39,015 nucleotides of DNA from Bacillota bacterium (GTDB lineage Bacteria > Bacillota > Clostridia > Lachnospirales > Lachnospiraceae): contig JAFADH010000113.1 of NCBI GenBank assembly GCA_023424995.1, positions 1 to 39,015 of the forward strand. Reading direction: 5' to 3'. This document shows positions 23,946-33,825 of this stretch, piece by piece. The notes under the pieces were generated by a model. The model had not been told where the DNA came from. It ran no database searches and saw only the letters and a list, made by a program, of their open reading frames with translations. The position numbers and the translations under genes are program-made. Within the stretch, counting starts at the first letter, position 1. The number at the start of each line of letters is the position of its first letter.

Positions 23946-24153
23946 ATATAATTTGAATTTTTCATACTATTTTAATTACCATTTAATTCTACATACCATT
24001 TAATTCTACATACTATTTAATTCTACATAACATTTAATTCTACATAACATTTAATTCTATATATATTAAATTTTATATATTATTCGATTCTGCCGGTTAT
24101 ATTTCATTTGTTAAACTTTATATGATTAGCACTGATACCCAATGCATCTGGCT
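23946..24153. other. AT-rich gap between convergent collagen-like and glutamate dehydrogenase genes
   Basis: It contains the five-unit tandem array described separately and otherwise AT-rich DNA. No ORF and no convincing terminator for the glutamate dehydrogenase gene were found. Confidence 0.6.
23978..24062. repeat. Five 17-bp AT-rich tandem units
   Basis: Units start at 23978, 23995, 24012, 24029 and 24046, with consensus AMCATTTAATTCTACAT. Copies differ by one to three bases. The period equals that of the array at 12982-13184, but the unit sequences are not clearly related. Confidence 0.85.
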
Positions 24154-25413
24154 TTACGGGAAGATACCCTTTATCTCCTCCGCATACAGAAGCTTCCGCA
24201 GTGCCAGGATATAAGCCGCCATACGCAGACTGCAGCAGGTTTTCTTAGACTCCGCAAGTATCTCGGAGAAAGCCTTGGTCATGATACTTTCCAGCATCTC
24301 ATTCACCTGCTCCCGCTCCCAGGTTAGTTCCTGTATATTCTGTACCCACTCAAAATAGGATACGATTACACCGCCGCTATTAGCAAATATATCCGGTACC
24401 AAGGTAATCCCCCGTTCCGTAATGATTGCATCCGCAGCTGTTGTGGTAGGCCCGTTGGCTCCCTCCACAATATAGCTGCACTGCAGTTTGGAAGCAATAT
24501 CCCCTGTAATCTGGTCCTCCAGGGCTGCCGGAACCAGAATATCGCATCTGCAGGTTAAAAGCTCTTCATTGGTTATATGCGTTACTCCGTCTGCCGTATA
24601 ATCCTTCAGACAATTCTTACCGTCCGCAATAAAATCAATGATCTCAGGTATGTTGAGCCCTTCCCTGCAATAGATGCCTCCGTTCACTTCACTGATTGCA
24701 ATAACTTTAGCTTCTCTGTTATAAAAGATTTTGGCGGCATTACCTCCTACATTGCCTACGCCCTGAATGGCGACAGTGCAATCCTTCAGAGTCCTGCCAT
24801 CCTGTGCCAGAATCAGCTTACTGCTGATAACTACACCACGGCCTGTAGCAGAGGCACGCCCTCTTGAACCCCCAAGCTCCACGGGTTTTCCTGTTACCAC
24901 TCCCGGGCAGGGTTTTCCTTTTAACATACTGTATGTATCCAGGATCCATGCCATGGTCTGAGCGTTGGTATTCACATCCGGTGCCGGTATGTCCGTATCC
25001 GCACCGATGATAGGTTCAATAGCATAGGTATATCTTCGGGTCAGCTTGCGCAGCTCCCGCTTGGACAGGGTTCTGGGATCCACCTTAATGCCGCCCTTCG
25101 CTCCGCCATAAGGGATATTCGCCACCGCGCACTTTAAGGACATCCAGGTGGCAAGGGCTTTCACCTCATTCAAGTCGCAGTCCTGATGATACCTTATCCC
25201 ACCTTTAAAAGGCCCGCGGATATTGGAATGCTGAACCCTATAGCCTTCAAATACCTTAACCGATCCGTCATCCATCTCAATAGGAAGATAAACAATAACG
25301 GCTCTCTGCGGATTTTTGATAATCTCAAAATATGTTCTGTCAATATTCCCCACTTCCATGGCTTTCTCCAAAACCGTTACTACTTCCTTATAAGGATCAT
25401 ATCCCTTTTCCAT
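24154..25413 (-). CDS. gdhA: Glutamate dehydrogenase (Glu/Leu/Phe/Val family, RocG/GudB type)
   Basis: A 419-residue protein that interconverts glutamate with 2-oxoglutarate and ammonia using NAD(P)H. The dimerisation/substrate domain covers residues about 1-180: GPFKGGIRYHQ, the catalytic-lysine segment YGGAKGGIKVDP and PAPDVNTN. The Rossmann cofactor domain starts near 195 with VAIQGVGNVGGNAAKI. The length matches the hexameric Bacillus RocG and GudB enzymes. AAGGAG lies six bases before the ATG. A perfect-consensus SigA promoter upstream implies strong constitutive expression, as expected for central nitrogen metabolism or glutamate fermentation. Confidence 0.95.
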   Translation of the reverse strand: MEKGYDPYKEVVTVLEKAMEVGNIDRTYFEIIKNPQRAVIVYLPIEMDDGSVKVFEGYRVQHSNIRGPFKGGIRYHQDCDLNEVKALATWMSLKCAVANIPYGGAKGGIKVDPRTLSKRELRKLTRRYTYAIEPIIGADTDIPAPDVNTNAQTMAWILDTYSMLKGKPCPGVVTGKPVELGGSRGRASATGRGVVISSKLILAQDGRTLKDCTVAIQGVGNVGGNAAKIFYNREAKVIAISEVNGGIYCREGLNIPEIIDFIADGKNCLKDYTADGVTHITNEELLTCRCDILVPAALEDQITGDIASKLQCSYIVEGANGPTTTAADAIITERGITLVPDIFANSGGVIVSYFEWVQNIQELTWEREQVNEMLESIMTKAFSEILAESKKTCCSLRMAAYILALRKLLYAEEIKGIFP

Positions 25414-25496
25414 ACTGTCTCCTTCTTATGCTTTGATTTAATATTATACGCATCATCCCAGGCACGCGCATTAACTATGCCGAAATCATAAAACTT

Positions 25497-25525
25497 ATTA
25501 TAATTAAGCATATGCCCCTTGTCAA
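25497..25525 (-). promoter_or_regulatory. Consensus SigA promoter of the glutamate dehydrogenase gene
   Basis: TTGACA (25520-25525), a 17-bp spacer and TATAAT (25497-25502) on the minus strand: all twelve consensus bases and ideal spacing, 84 bp before the ATG. Confidence 0.85.
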
Positions 25526-25633
25526 CTCGCTTTATATCCATTATTTCATTCAATTTAGTCGTATATTAGTATATGAATATTAATTATTTAAAGTTCATCT
25601 ATTTTTCATTAGTGCTGCTTATAATATTTATTC

Positions 25634-25680
25634 AAAAAAATAACCCCTCCGCTGAGCCTTAATTATCTCAGCGGAGGGGT
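25634..25680 (-). terminator. Intrinsic terminator of the rpoB-rpoC operon
   Basis: A perfect 14-bp GC-rich stem (ACCCCTCCGCTGAG and its complement; 25643-25656 and 25667-25680) with a 10-nt loop is followed on the minus strand by TATTTTTTTG, 13 bp after the rpoC stop. Confidence 0.93.
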
Positions 25681-25692
25681 CTCCTGTTTTAT

Positions 25693-28600
25693 TTAATTAC
25701 CATCACTGTAATCGTCTTCCACGATACCTTTGAGGTTAAACTCTGTCTCAGTCCAGTCACCGTCATTGTGTGTATTCTCGCCATAAGCTACATGTGCGTC
25801 ATCCATACCTGCGATGCTGTCTTCTCTTCCAAGCAGGTCTTCGTTATTCTTATACCTGTCTTCGTCGTAGACGATCTCCGCAATTCCGTCTTCCGGCTCA
25901 TAATAGCCGTCTTCTTCGCTGAAATCATCATCAAAACCTTCTTCGTTATAGCCTTCCTCGCCGTAACCCTCCTGGTCATACTCAAAGCTGTCATATTCCT
26001 CAAGGTAGCCGCCATCGCCTTCCAATTCTTCGGAAATCATATACTCTTCAGGCGTATCGGTATCCAGCTTAACAGAACGGTATCTCTTCATACCGGTCCC
26101 GGCAGGAATTAATTTACCTATAATAACATTTTCCTTAAGGCCGATTAACGGATCAACTTTACCCTTGATGGCTGCTTCTGTCAGAACCTTGGTGGTCTCC
26201 TGGAAAGAAGCTGCGGATAAGAAGGAATTGGTGGCAAGGGATGCCTTGGTGATACCGAGCATAACCTGTTTGCCGTCTGCCGGCTCCAGACCTTCTGCAA
26301 CCAATCTCTCATTCTCATCATTGTATTCAAGTATATCGACTAAGGTACCGGGTAAGAAATTCGTGTCTCCATTGGTCTCGATACGAACCTTCTTCAACAT
26401 CTGACGCACGATAACCTCGATATGCTTATCATTAATCTCAACACCCTGCAGACGGTATACTCTCTGTACCTCCTGGATCATATAATCCTGTACGGCACGG
26501 ATACCCTTAATCTTTAAGATATCATGAGGGTTAACGCTTCCTTCCGTAAGCTCATCACCGGCCTCCAGCACATCACCGTCGGATACCCTGATCCTGGAAC
26601 CGTAAGGAATCAGATAAGCCTTTGACTCCATGGTATCGTTATTGGTAACGATGACTTCACGCTTCTTCTTTGTATCCTTAATGGTAACTATACCGCCGAA
26701 CTCTGCGATAATCGCAAGTCCCTTGGGCTTTCTGGCCTCAAAAAGCTCTTCGACACGGGGAAGACCCTGTGTGATATCGTCACCGGCCACACCGCCGGTA
26801 TGGAAGGTACGCATGGTCAGCTGGGTACCTGGCTCACCGATGGACTGGGCAGCGATGATACCGACTGCCTCACCCACCTGCACCGCTTCTCCGGTTGCCA
26901 TGTTGGCACCATAGCACTTAGCGCAGACACCGATATGTGACTTACAGGTTAATACGGTACGGATCTTGACTTTATCTACACCTGTTGCCATAATTCTGGC
27001 AGCACGCTTGGGTGTAATCATATGATTTGCTTTAACAATTACATTGCCTTCTTCATCCTCGATGGTCTCGCAGGAATATCTTCCTGTGATTCTCTCTTCC
27101 AGGCTTTCGATCAATTCTTTGCCGTCGGCAAAGGCCTTGATCCACATGCCGGGAGCTTCCTGGCCTTCGCAGCAGTCAACCTCACGGATGATCAGATCCT
27201 GTGATACGTCAACCAGACGGCGTGTCAGGTAACCGGAGTCAGCGGTACGTAACGCGGTATCGGAGAGACCTTTACGTGCACCGTGTGCAGAGATGAAGTA
27301 CTCCAATACGTCAAGTCCTTCACGAAGGTTGGACTTAATGGGCAGCTCAATGGTACGGCCAGAGGTATCCGCCATAAGTCCGCGCATACCGGCCAGCTGT
27401 TTGATCTGCTTATCGGAACCACGGGCACCGGAATCGGACATCATCTTGATATTGTTGAATTTATCCAGACCGCTCAGCAGCTTTTCGGTAAGCGTCTTAT
27501 CTGCTTCTTTCCAGGTCTCGATAACCGTATTATATCTTTCATCCTCCGTCATTCTGCCGCGTCTGTATTCCTTTGCGATATTCTCGACGGTAGCTTCCGC
27601 GCCTTCTATGATAGCCTGCTTATCTGCAGGAACCGTCATATCGGAGATGGATACCGTCATGGCTGCACGGGTGGAATATTTGTAACCCAGGGACTTGACG
27701 GCATCGAGAATCTCCGCTGTCTTCGTAGCACCATGGATATTAATGCATTTTTCAAGAATCGGCTTCAGCTGCTTCTTACCCACCAGGAAGTTAACCTCCA
27801 GCTTTAAGAAGTTCTCCTCCAGGGACCGGTCAACAAAGCCTAAATCCTGAGGAATAATCTCATTAAAGATGAAACGGCCCAGAGTAGATTCGATGGTCCT
27901 GATCTCCTCCGCTCCATCCTTATTCAGACCGGATCTTCTGACACCGATCATCTCATGAAGGGAGATCGCTCCGTTCTCATATGCGAGAATCGCCTCGTTC
28001 AAATTCTTGTAGCGATGGCGGATTCCGCCTTCAAGCTCTCTTTCAATGGTCAGGTAGTAGATACCGAGAACCATATCCTGGGAAGGAACAGTCACCGGTG
28101 CCCCATCGGAGGGCTTTAATAAGTTGTTGGGTGAGAGCAGTAAGAAACGGCATTCCGCTTGTGCTTCCACTGACAGAGGCAGATGCACCGCCATCTGGTC
28201 ACCGTCGAAGTCCGCATTGTAAGCGGTACAAACCAGCGGATGAAGTTTAATTGCCTTACCTTCCACCAGTACCGGTTCGAAAGCCTGGATACCAAGTCTG
28301 TGGAGTGTTGGGGCACGGTTAAGCATAACCGGATGCTCCTTGATAACCTCCTCAAGAACGTCCCAAACCTCGGTCTGAAGTCTCTCCACCATCTTTTTAG
28401 CGGATTTTATATTATGTGCGGTACCTCTTGCTACCAGCTCCTTCATAACAAAGGGCTTGAATAGCTCGATTGCCATCTCTTTCGGCAGACCGCACTGATA
28501 CAGCTTAAGCTCTGGCCCTACTACGATAACGGAACGTCCGGAATAATCGACACGTTTGCCAAGCAGGTTCTGACGGAAACGTCCCTGCTTACCCTTTAAC

Positions 28601-29580
28601 ATATCGGAGAGGGATTTGAGTGCGCGGTTACCGGGTCCGGTTACCGGTCTTCCTCTCCTGCCGTTATCAATTAATGCATCAACCGCTTCCTGCAGCATTC
28701 TCTTCTCATTACGAACGATAATGTCCGGAGCGCCCAGCTCCAACAATCTCTTCAGACGGTTGTTGCGGTTAATGATTCTTCTGTATAAGTCGTTCATATC
28801 GGAGGTGGCAAAACGTCCGCCATCCAACTGGACCATAGGACGAAGATCCGGAGGAATCACCGGTATTACGGACAGTATCATCCACTCCGGCTTATTGCCG
28901 GACTCACGGAAAGCTTCCACAACCTCAAGGCGCTTGATGATCCTTGCGCGCTTCTGTCCGGTAGAATCCTTAAGTCCTCTCTTTAACTCCCTGGACTCCT
29001 TCTCAAGGTCAATTGCCTGAAGAAGTTCCTGGATCGCTTCTGCGCCCATACCCAGCCGGAAGCTGCCCAAGCCGTATTTTTCTGCGGCTTCCTGCCTTTC
29101 CTTCTCGTTTAAAACCTGCTTGTATTGTAAATCGGTAGTACCTCTGTCAAGTACGATATAAGATGCAAAATACAGTACTTTCTCAAGGGTTCTCGGAGAA
29201 AGATCCAGTATTAATCCCATACGGCTGGGAATTCCTTTGAAATACCAGATATGGGATACCGGTGCGGCAAGTTCGATGTGCCCCATCCTCTCACGGCGGA
29301 CACTTGCTTTGGTAACTTCAACACCACACCTGTCACAAACGACACCCTTATATCTAATCTTCTTATATTTACCGCAATGGCATTCCCAGTCCTTGCTGGG
29401 TCCGAAGATTCTCTCACAGAACAGACCGTCCTTCTCAGGCTTTAATGTTCTGTAATTGATCGTCTCCGGTTTTCTGACTTCGCCCTTGGACCATTCTCTG
29501 ATTTTCTCAGGTGAAGCTAAACCTATCTTAATAGCGTCATATGTCATCTCTTGAATACTGCTGGTCATTAATTCAGACAT
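25693..29580 (-). CDS. rpoC: RNA polymerase beta' subunit with long acidic C-terminal tail
   Basis: A 1295-residue RpoC, the catalytic beta' subunit of RNA polymerase. Zinc site 1 is CHCGKYKKIRYKGVVCDRCG near residue 68. The catalytic Mg motif NADFDGDQM is intact. The second zinc site is near 900 (CKSHIGVCAKC). The bridge/trigger region GEPGTQLTMRTFHTGG is normal. The conserved body ends near residue 1172 (GTGMKRYRSVKL). About 123 more residues follow, rich in Glu, Asp, Tyr and Gly (EGYGEEGYNEEGFDDDFSEE). That tail is not part of canonical RpoC. ATG 29580 has GGGAG eight bases upstream. rpoB ends 72 bp before. The usual rpsL-rpsG neighbours do not follow. Confidence 0.97.
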   Translation of the reverse strand: MSELMTSSIQEMTYDAIKIGLASPEKIREWSKGEVRKPETINYRTLKPEKDGLFCERIFGPSKDWECHCGKYKKIRYKGVVCDRCGVEVTKASVRRERMGHIELAAPVSHIWYFKGIPSRMGLILDLSPRTLEKVLYFASYIVLDRGTTDLQYKQVLNEKERQEAAEKYGLGSFRLGMGAEAIQELLQAIDLEKESRELKRGLKDSTGQKRARIIKRLEVVEAFRESGNKPEWMILSVIPVIPPDLRPMVQLDGGRFATSDMNDLYRRIINRNNRLKRLLELGAPDIIVRNEKRMLQEAVDALIDNGRRGRPVTGPGNRALKSLSDMLKGKQGRFRQNLLGKRVDYSGRSVIVVGPELKLYQCGLPKEMAIELFKPFVMKELVARGTAHNIKSAKKMVERLQTEVWDVLEEVIKEHPVMLNRAPTLHRLGIQAFEPVLVEGKAIKLHPLVCTAYNADFDGDQMAVHLPLSVEAQAECRFLLLSPNNLLKPSDGAPVTVPSQDMVLGIYYLTIERELEGGIRHRYKNLNEAILAYENGAISLHEMIGVRRSGLNKDGAEEIRTIESTLGRFIFNEIIPQDLGFVDRSLEENFLKLEVNFLVGKKQLKPILEKCINIHGATKTAEILDAVKSLGYKYSTRAAMTVSISDMTVPADKQAIIEGAEATVENIAKEYRRGRMTEDERYNTVIETWKEADKTLTEKLLSGLDKFNNIKMMSDSGARGSDKQIKQLAGMRGLMADTSGRTIELPIKSNLREGLDVLEYFISAHGARKGLSDTALRTADSGYLTRRLVDVSQDLIIREVDCCEGQEAPGMWIKAFADGKELIESLEERITGRYSCETIEDEEGNVIVKANHMITPKRAARIMATGVDKVKIRTVLTCKSHIGVCAKCYGANMATGEAVQVGEAVGIIAAQSIGEPGTQLTMRTFHTGGVAGDDITQGLPRVEELFEARKPKGLAIIAEFGGIVTIKDTKKKREVIVTNNDTMESKAYLIPYGSRIRVSDGDVLEAGDELTEGSVNPHDILKIKGIRAVQDYMIQEVQRVYRLQGVEINDKHIEVIVRQMLKKVRIETNGDTNFLPGTLVDILEYNDENERLVAEGLEPADGKQVMLGITKASLATNSFLSAASFQETTKVLTEAAIKGKVDPLIGLKENVIIGKLIPAGTGMKRYRSVKLDTDTPEEYMISEELEGDGGYLEEYDSFEYDQEGYGEEGYNEEGFDDDFSEEDGYYEPEDGIAEIVYDEDRYKNNEDLLGREDSIAGMDDAHVAYGENTHNDGDWTETEFNLKGIVEDDYSDGN

Positions 29581-29652
29581 CCTTTGGCTCTCCCTTCGTT
29601 ATAACAGAAACCGCTTGCTGCTCCTGCTCTACAGATTTTCTGACTATTAATC

Positions 29653-32600
29653 TTACGTCAGTGAATGACCGCAAGCCTTGCAGTGTTTGCTGCCTTCAGC
29701 TACGACTTCACCACAGTTAGGGCAGATATTCTCTAAGGGCTCATCTTCCTCATCGTCCTCATAGATTCCGTCTTCCAGGATATCTTCCGTTTCATCTTCA
29801 TAGATATCAAAGATATCTGCTTCTATATCCTCTACATTACCCTGGGTGAAACCGGCTTCTTCATAGCCTTCATCATATCTGAAATTGTTGTCGCCTTCAA
29901 TTAACGGAGTCAGGTCAGATTCACCGTAGTCAATGCTTTCCGTCATCTTAACTTCATTCCCGTTCTCATCAAGAACGGTTACATCCAGTGCCAGTGACTG
30001 AAGCTCTTTTAAGAGAACCTTAAAGGATTCCGGAATACCGGGCTCACTGATATTCTCACCCTTAATAATAGCCTCATATGTCTTAACACGACCGGTAACA
30101 TCATCGGATTTTACGGTCAGGATTTCCTGCAGGATATAAGCGGCACCATAAGCTTCCAGTGCCCATACCTCCATCTCACCGAATCTCTGTCCGCCGAATT
30201 GGGCTTTACCACCCAACGGCTGCTGGGTTACCAGGGAATAAGGCCCGGTTGAACGTGCATGGATCTTATCATCAACCAGGTGGTGGAGCTTCAGGTAATG
30301 CATGAAGCCTACGGTTACGGCACCGTCAAAATACTCTCCGGTTCTGCCGTCACGAAGTTTTACCTTACCGTCACGGTTAATGGGTACGCCCTTCCAGTCC
30401 TCCCTGTTCTCCGGATGCTTCTGAAGATAATCCAAAAATTCGGGATCCAGGGAATCTTTATATTTTGCTTCAAATTCTTCCCAGGAAGTATTCGCATAAT
30501 CATCAGCGATCTCCAGGGTATCCATAATATCAAACTCATTGGCGCCATCGAATACCGGAGTTGAGATATCAACACCAAGTACCTTGGCTGCTAAGGATAA
30601 GTGAATCTCAAGTACCTGTCCGATGTTCATACGGGAAGGAACACCCAGCGGATTAAGCACGATATCAAGGGGTCTGCCGTTGGGCAGGAAAGGCATATCC
30701 TCTGCCGGTAATACACGGGAAACAACACCCTTGTTGCCGTGACGGCCCGCCATCTTGTCACCAACCTGGATCTTTCTCTTCTGTGCGATATATACACGCA
30801 CTGTCTGGTTAACGCCGGGGGACAGCTCATCGCCGTTCTCTCTTGTAAATACCTTGGCATCAACGATAATTCCATATTCGCCGTGAGGAACACGCAGGGA
30901 AGTATCACGTACCTCTCTTGCCTTCTCACCGAAGATTGCCCGAAGGAGCCTTTCTTCCGCAGTCAGCTCGGTTTCACCCTTAGGCGTAACCTTACCTACC
31001 AGAATATCTCCCGCACGCACCTCGGCACCGATACGGATAATACCTCTCTCATCCAGATCCTTCAGCGCATCATCACCGACACCCGGTACGTCTCTTGTGA
31101 TCTCTTCCGGTCCCAGCTTGGTATCTCTTGCTTCTGCTTCATATTCTTCGATATGAACGGAAGTATATACGTCTTCCTGAACCAGACGCTCACTAAGGAG
31201 TACGGCATCCTCGTAATTATAACCTTCCCAGGTCATGAAGCCGATTAACGGATTCTTGCCTAATGCCAATTCGCCGTTGGAGGTGGAAGGACCGTCCGCA
31301 ATCACCTGTCCGGCAGTAATCTTCTCACCGCGGAATACAATAGGTCTCTGGTTAATACAAGTTCCCTGGTTACTCTTGGAGAACTTGATCATACGGTAGG
31401 AGGATTTTGTATTATCATCATTTTTAATAACAATTTCTTTGGCTGTAACACGGTCAACAGTACCGGACTTCTTCGCAACGACGCATACTCCCGAGTCGAT
31501 GGCAGCCTTGGCTTCGATACCGGTGCCTACTGAAGGAGCTTCGGTCAGAAGAAGGGGAACCGCCTGACGCTGCATGTTCGCACCCATGAGGGCACGGTTG
31601 GCATCGTCATTCTCAAGGAAAGGAATTAAGGCCGTAGCTACGGAGAATACCATCTTCGGAGATACGTCCATTAAATCAATCTTGTGCTTTTCATACTCCG
31701 AGGTCTCTTCCTTATGGCGGCCGGAGATGCTGTTACCAATGAAATAACCCTTCTCATCCAGCTCTTCGTTGGCCTGCGCAACGATATATTTATCCTCTTC
31801 GTCCGCAGTCAGGTATACGACTTCGTCAGTTACCTTTGGATTCATGGAATCAGACTTATCCGTGAGGCGGTAAGGAGCCTCGATGAAGCCGTATTCGTTA
31901 ATTCTTGCATAGGTGGCAAGAGAGTTGATCAGACCGATGTTAGGACCTTCGGGTGTCTCAATAGGACACATTCTGCCATAATGGGAGTAGTGGACATCTC
32001 GCACCTCGAAGCCTGCCCTGTCACGGGATAAACCGCCGGGACCCAGCGCGGACAGACGTCTTTTATGGGTCAATTCACCCAGAGGATTGTGCTGGTCCAT
32101 GAACTGGGATAACTGGGAGCTTCCGAAGAACTCCTTCACAGCTGCGGTAACCGGTTTAATATTAATCAGAGACTGGGGGCTGATGCCCTCCAGATCCTGG
32201 GTTGTCATTCTCTCACGAACCACACGCTCCATACGGGAAAGACCGATACGGTACTGGTTCTGCAACAGCTCGCCTACGGCTCTGATTCTTCTGTTGCCCA
32301 GGTGGTCGATATCATCGGAATTACCGATACCGTATTCCAGATGAATATTATAATTAATGGAAGCAATAATATCTTCCTTGGTGATATGCTTCGGAATCAG
32401 CTCATTGATACTCTTCTTAACAGCTTCCTTAATGTCCTCTTCCCTGGTGTTCTCCGCAAGAATACGCTTAAGAACCGGGTAGTATACATCTTCACTGATA
32501 CCCAGCTCTTTTCTATCTATGTTCACATAATGAGCAATGTCAACCATCATATTGGAGATGACTTTGACATTACGTTCTTCCGCTTGTACCATAACGGAAT

Positions 32601-33600
32601 GTACTGCTGCGTTCTGTATCTGTCTTGCAATCGTATCCGTCACCTGGGTTCCTGCTTTTGCAATCAGTTCACCGGTGGACAGATCAACCACATCCTCCGT
32701 TAACACAAAGCCTGTGATACGGTTACGGAAGTGAAGCTTCTTATTGAATTTATAGCGGCCGACCTTGGCAAGATCATACCTTCTCGCATCAAAGAACATA
32801 CTGTTAAGCAGAGACTCCGCATTCTCAACCGCCAGAGGCTCGCCGGGGCGAAGCTTCTTATATAACTCCAGCAGACCGTCCTGATAACTGCCGGTAGGGT
32901 CCTTGGAGGTGCTGGGGTCTTTGGCAAGGCTGGCAAGAATCTTCGGTTCCTCACCGAATAACTGCTTGATCTCTTCATTGGTGCCATAACCTAATGCTCT
33001 GACAAAGGTAGTAATCGGCACCTTACGGTTACGGTCAACACGCACATAAAAAACATCATTGGAATCTGTCTCATATTCCAACCATGCGCCTCTATTGGGA
33101 ATTACGGTAGAAGAAAATAACTTCTTGCCGATTTTATCATGATCCACTGCATAATATATACCGGGGGAACGTACTAACTGGCTTACAATAACTCTCTCCG
33201 CACCATTGATAACAAAGGTACCGGTTGCGGTCATCAACGGCAGATCGCCCATGAAGATATCATGTTCGTTAATCTCGTTATTCTCTTTATTATGAAGTCT
33301 GACTTTTACTTTAAGAGGAGCCGCAAATGTCGCATCTCTTTCCTTGCACTCTTCTATTGTATATTTGATGTCATCCTCACATAATTGAAAGTCCACGAAT
33401 TCCAAACTCAAATGTCCACTGTAATCTGCGATCGGAGAGATGTCATCAAATACTTCTTTGAGTCCCTCATCCAGAAACCACTGGTAGGAATCTTTCTGTA
33501 CTTCAATGAGATTGGGCATCTCCAGGACTTCCTTCTGCTTGGAGTAACTCATTCTAACGTTATTACCAACTTTAATTGGATGCATTCTGTTCTTGTCCAT
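29653..33600 (-). CDS. rpoB: RNA polymerase beta subunit with acidic tail and C-terminal zinc ribbon
   Basis: A 1315-residue RpoB from ATG 33600, which has AAGGGGTGA about nine bases upstream; the longer frame from 33648 has no ribosome site. The rifampicin pocket is canonical (FFGSSQLSQFMDQHNPLGEL, HKRRLSALGPGG), so no resistance change is evident. The conserved body ends near residue 1223 (NGNEVKMTESI). About 92 extra residues follow: an Asp/Glu/Tyr-rich stretch (about 1224-1290), then a zinc ribbon CPNCGEVVAEGSKHCKACG with Cys1293, 1296, 1307 and 1310. Most RpoB proteins end without such a domain. rpoC follows 72 bp later. A strong promoter lies 112 bp upstream, and the preceding gene is a glycosidase rather than rplL. 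Confidence 0.97.
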   Translation of the reverse strand: MDKNRMHPIKVGNNVRMSYSKQKEVLEMPNLIEVQKDSYQWFLDEGLKEVFDDISPIADYSGHLSLEFVDFQLCEDDIKYTIEECKERDATFAAPLKVKVRLHNKENNEINEHDIFMGDLPLMTATGTFVINGAERVIVSQLVRSPGIYYAVDHDKIGKKLFSSTVIPNRGAWLEYETDSNDVFYVRVDRNRKVPITTFVRALGYGTNEEIKQLFGEEPKILASLAKDPSTSKDPTGSYQDGLLELYKKLRPGEPLAVENAESLLNSMFFDARRYDLAKVGRYKFNKKLHFRNRITGFVLTEDVVDLSTGELIAKAGTQVTDTIARQIQNAAVHSVMVQAEERNVKVISNMMVDIAHYVNIDRKELGISEDVYYPVLKRILAENTREEDIKEAVKKSINELIPKHITKEDIIASINYNIHLEYGIGNSDDIDHLGNRRIRAVGELLQNQYRIGLSRMERVVRERMTTQDLEGISPQSLINIKPVTAAVKEFFGSSQLSQFMDQHNPLGELTHKRRLSALGPGGLSRDRAGFEVRDVHYSHYGRMCPIETPEGPNIGLINSLATYARINEYGFIEAPYRLTDKSDSMNPKVTDEVVYLTADEEDKYIVAQANEELDEKGYFIGNSISGRHKEETSEYEKHKIDLMDVSPKMVFSVATALIPFLENDDANRALMGANMQRQAVPLLLTEAPSVGTGIEAKAAIDSGVCVVAKKSGTVDRVTAKEIVIKNDDNTKSSYRMIKFSKSNQGTCINQRPIVFRGEKITAGQVIADGPSTSNGELALGKNPLIGFMTWEGYNYEDAVLLSERLVQEDVYTSVHIEEYEAEARDTKLGPEEITRDVPGVGDDALKDLDERGIIRIGAEVRAGDILVGKVTPKGETELTAEERLLRAIFGEKAREVRDTSLRVPHGEYGIIVDAKVFTRENGDELSPGVNQTVRVYIAQKRKIQVGDKMAGRHGNKGVVSRVLPAEDMPFLPNGRPLDIVLNPLGVPSRMNIGQVLEIHLSLAAKVLGVDISTPVFDGANEFDIMDTLEIADDYANTSWEEFEAKYKDSLDPEFLDYLQKHPENREDWKGVPINRDGKVKLRDGRTGEYFDGAVTVGFMHYLKLHHLVDDKIHARSTGPYSLVTQQPLGGKAQFGGQRFGEMEVWALEAYGAAYILQEILTVKSDDVTGRVKTYEAIIKGENISEPGIPESFKVLLKELQSLALDVTVLDENGNEVKMTESIDYGESDLTPLIEGDNNFRYDEGYEEAGFTQGNVEDIEADIFDIYEDETEDILEDGIYEDDEEDEPLENICPNCGEVVAEGSKHCKACGHSLT

Positions 33601-33711
33601 TGACGTTTTCACCCCTTGAATTTGATAAGAAAAAAAACTGCTTTTCATTTTGTAGTATATATGCTATAATATAACTATCTAGGCATACAATACCACAATA
33701 GTGCACCTTTT

Positions 33712-33740
33712 ATACTACCATACATATTTTCAACTGTCAA
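33712..33740 (-). promoter_or_regulatory. SigA promoter of rpoB-rpoC
   Basis: On the minus strand a perfect TTGACA (33735-33740), a 17-bp spacer and TAGTAT (33712-33717; four of six) lie 112 bp before the chosen rpoB ATG. Confidence 0.7.
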
Positions 33741-33825
33741 CTCAAATTTATTGAGTTTTTTTATTTTTAACAAACAAATATATACAATTTACGCTATTGA
33801 GATAAGCATTAACAGGAACAAGCTT

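Noticed and set aside
27283..27807. Plus-strand ORFs of 130-174 codons inside rpoC
   Set aside because: Antisense to a strongly conserved part of RpoC; no start signals.
33601..33648. Longer RpoB start at 33648
   Set aside because: No ribosome site precedes it, and AAGGGGTGA sits correctly before ATG 33600.
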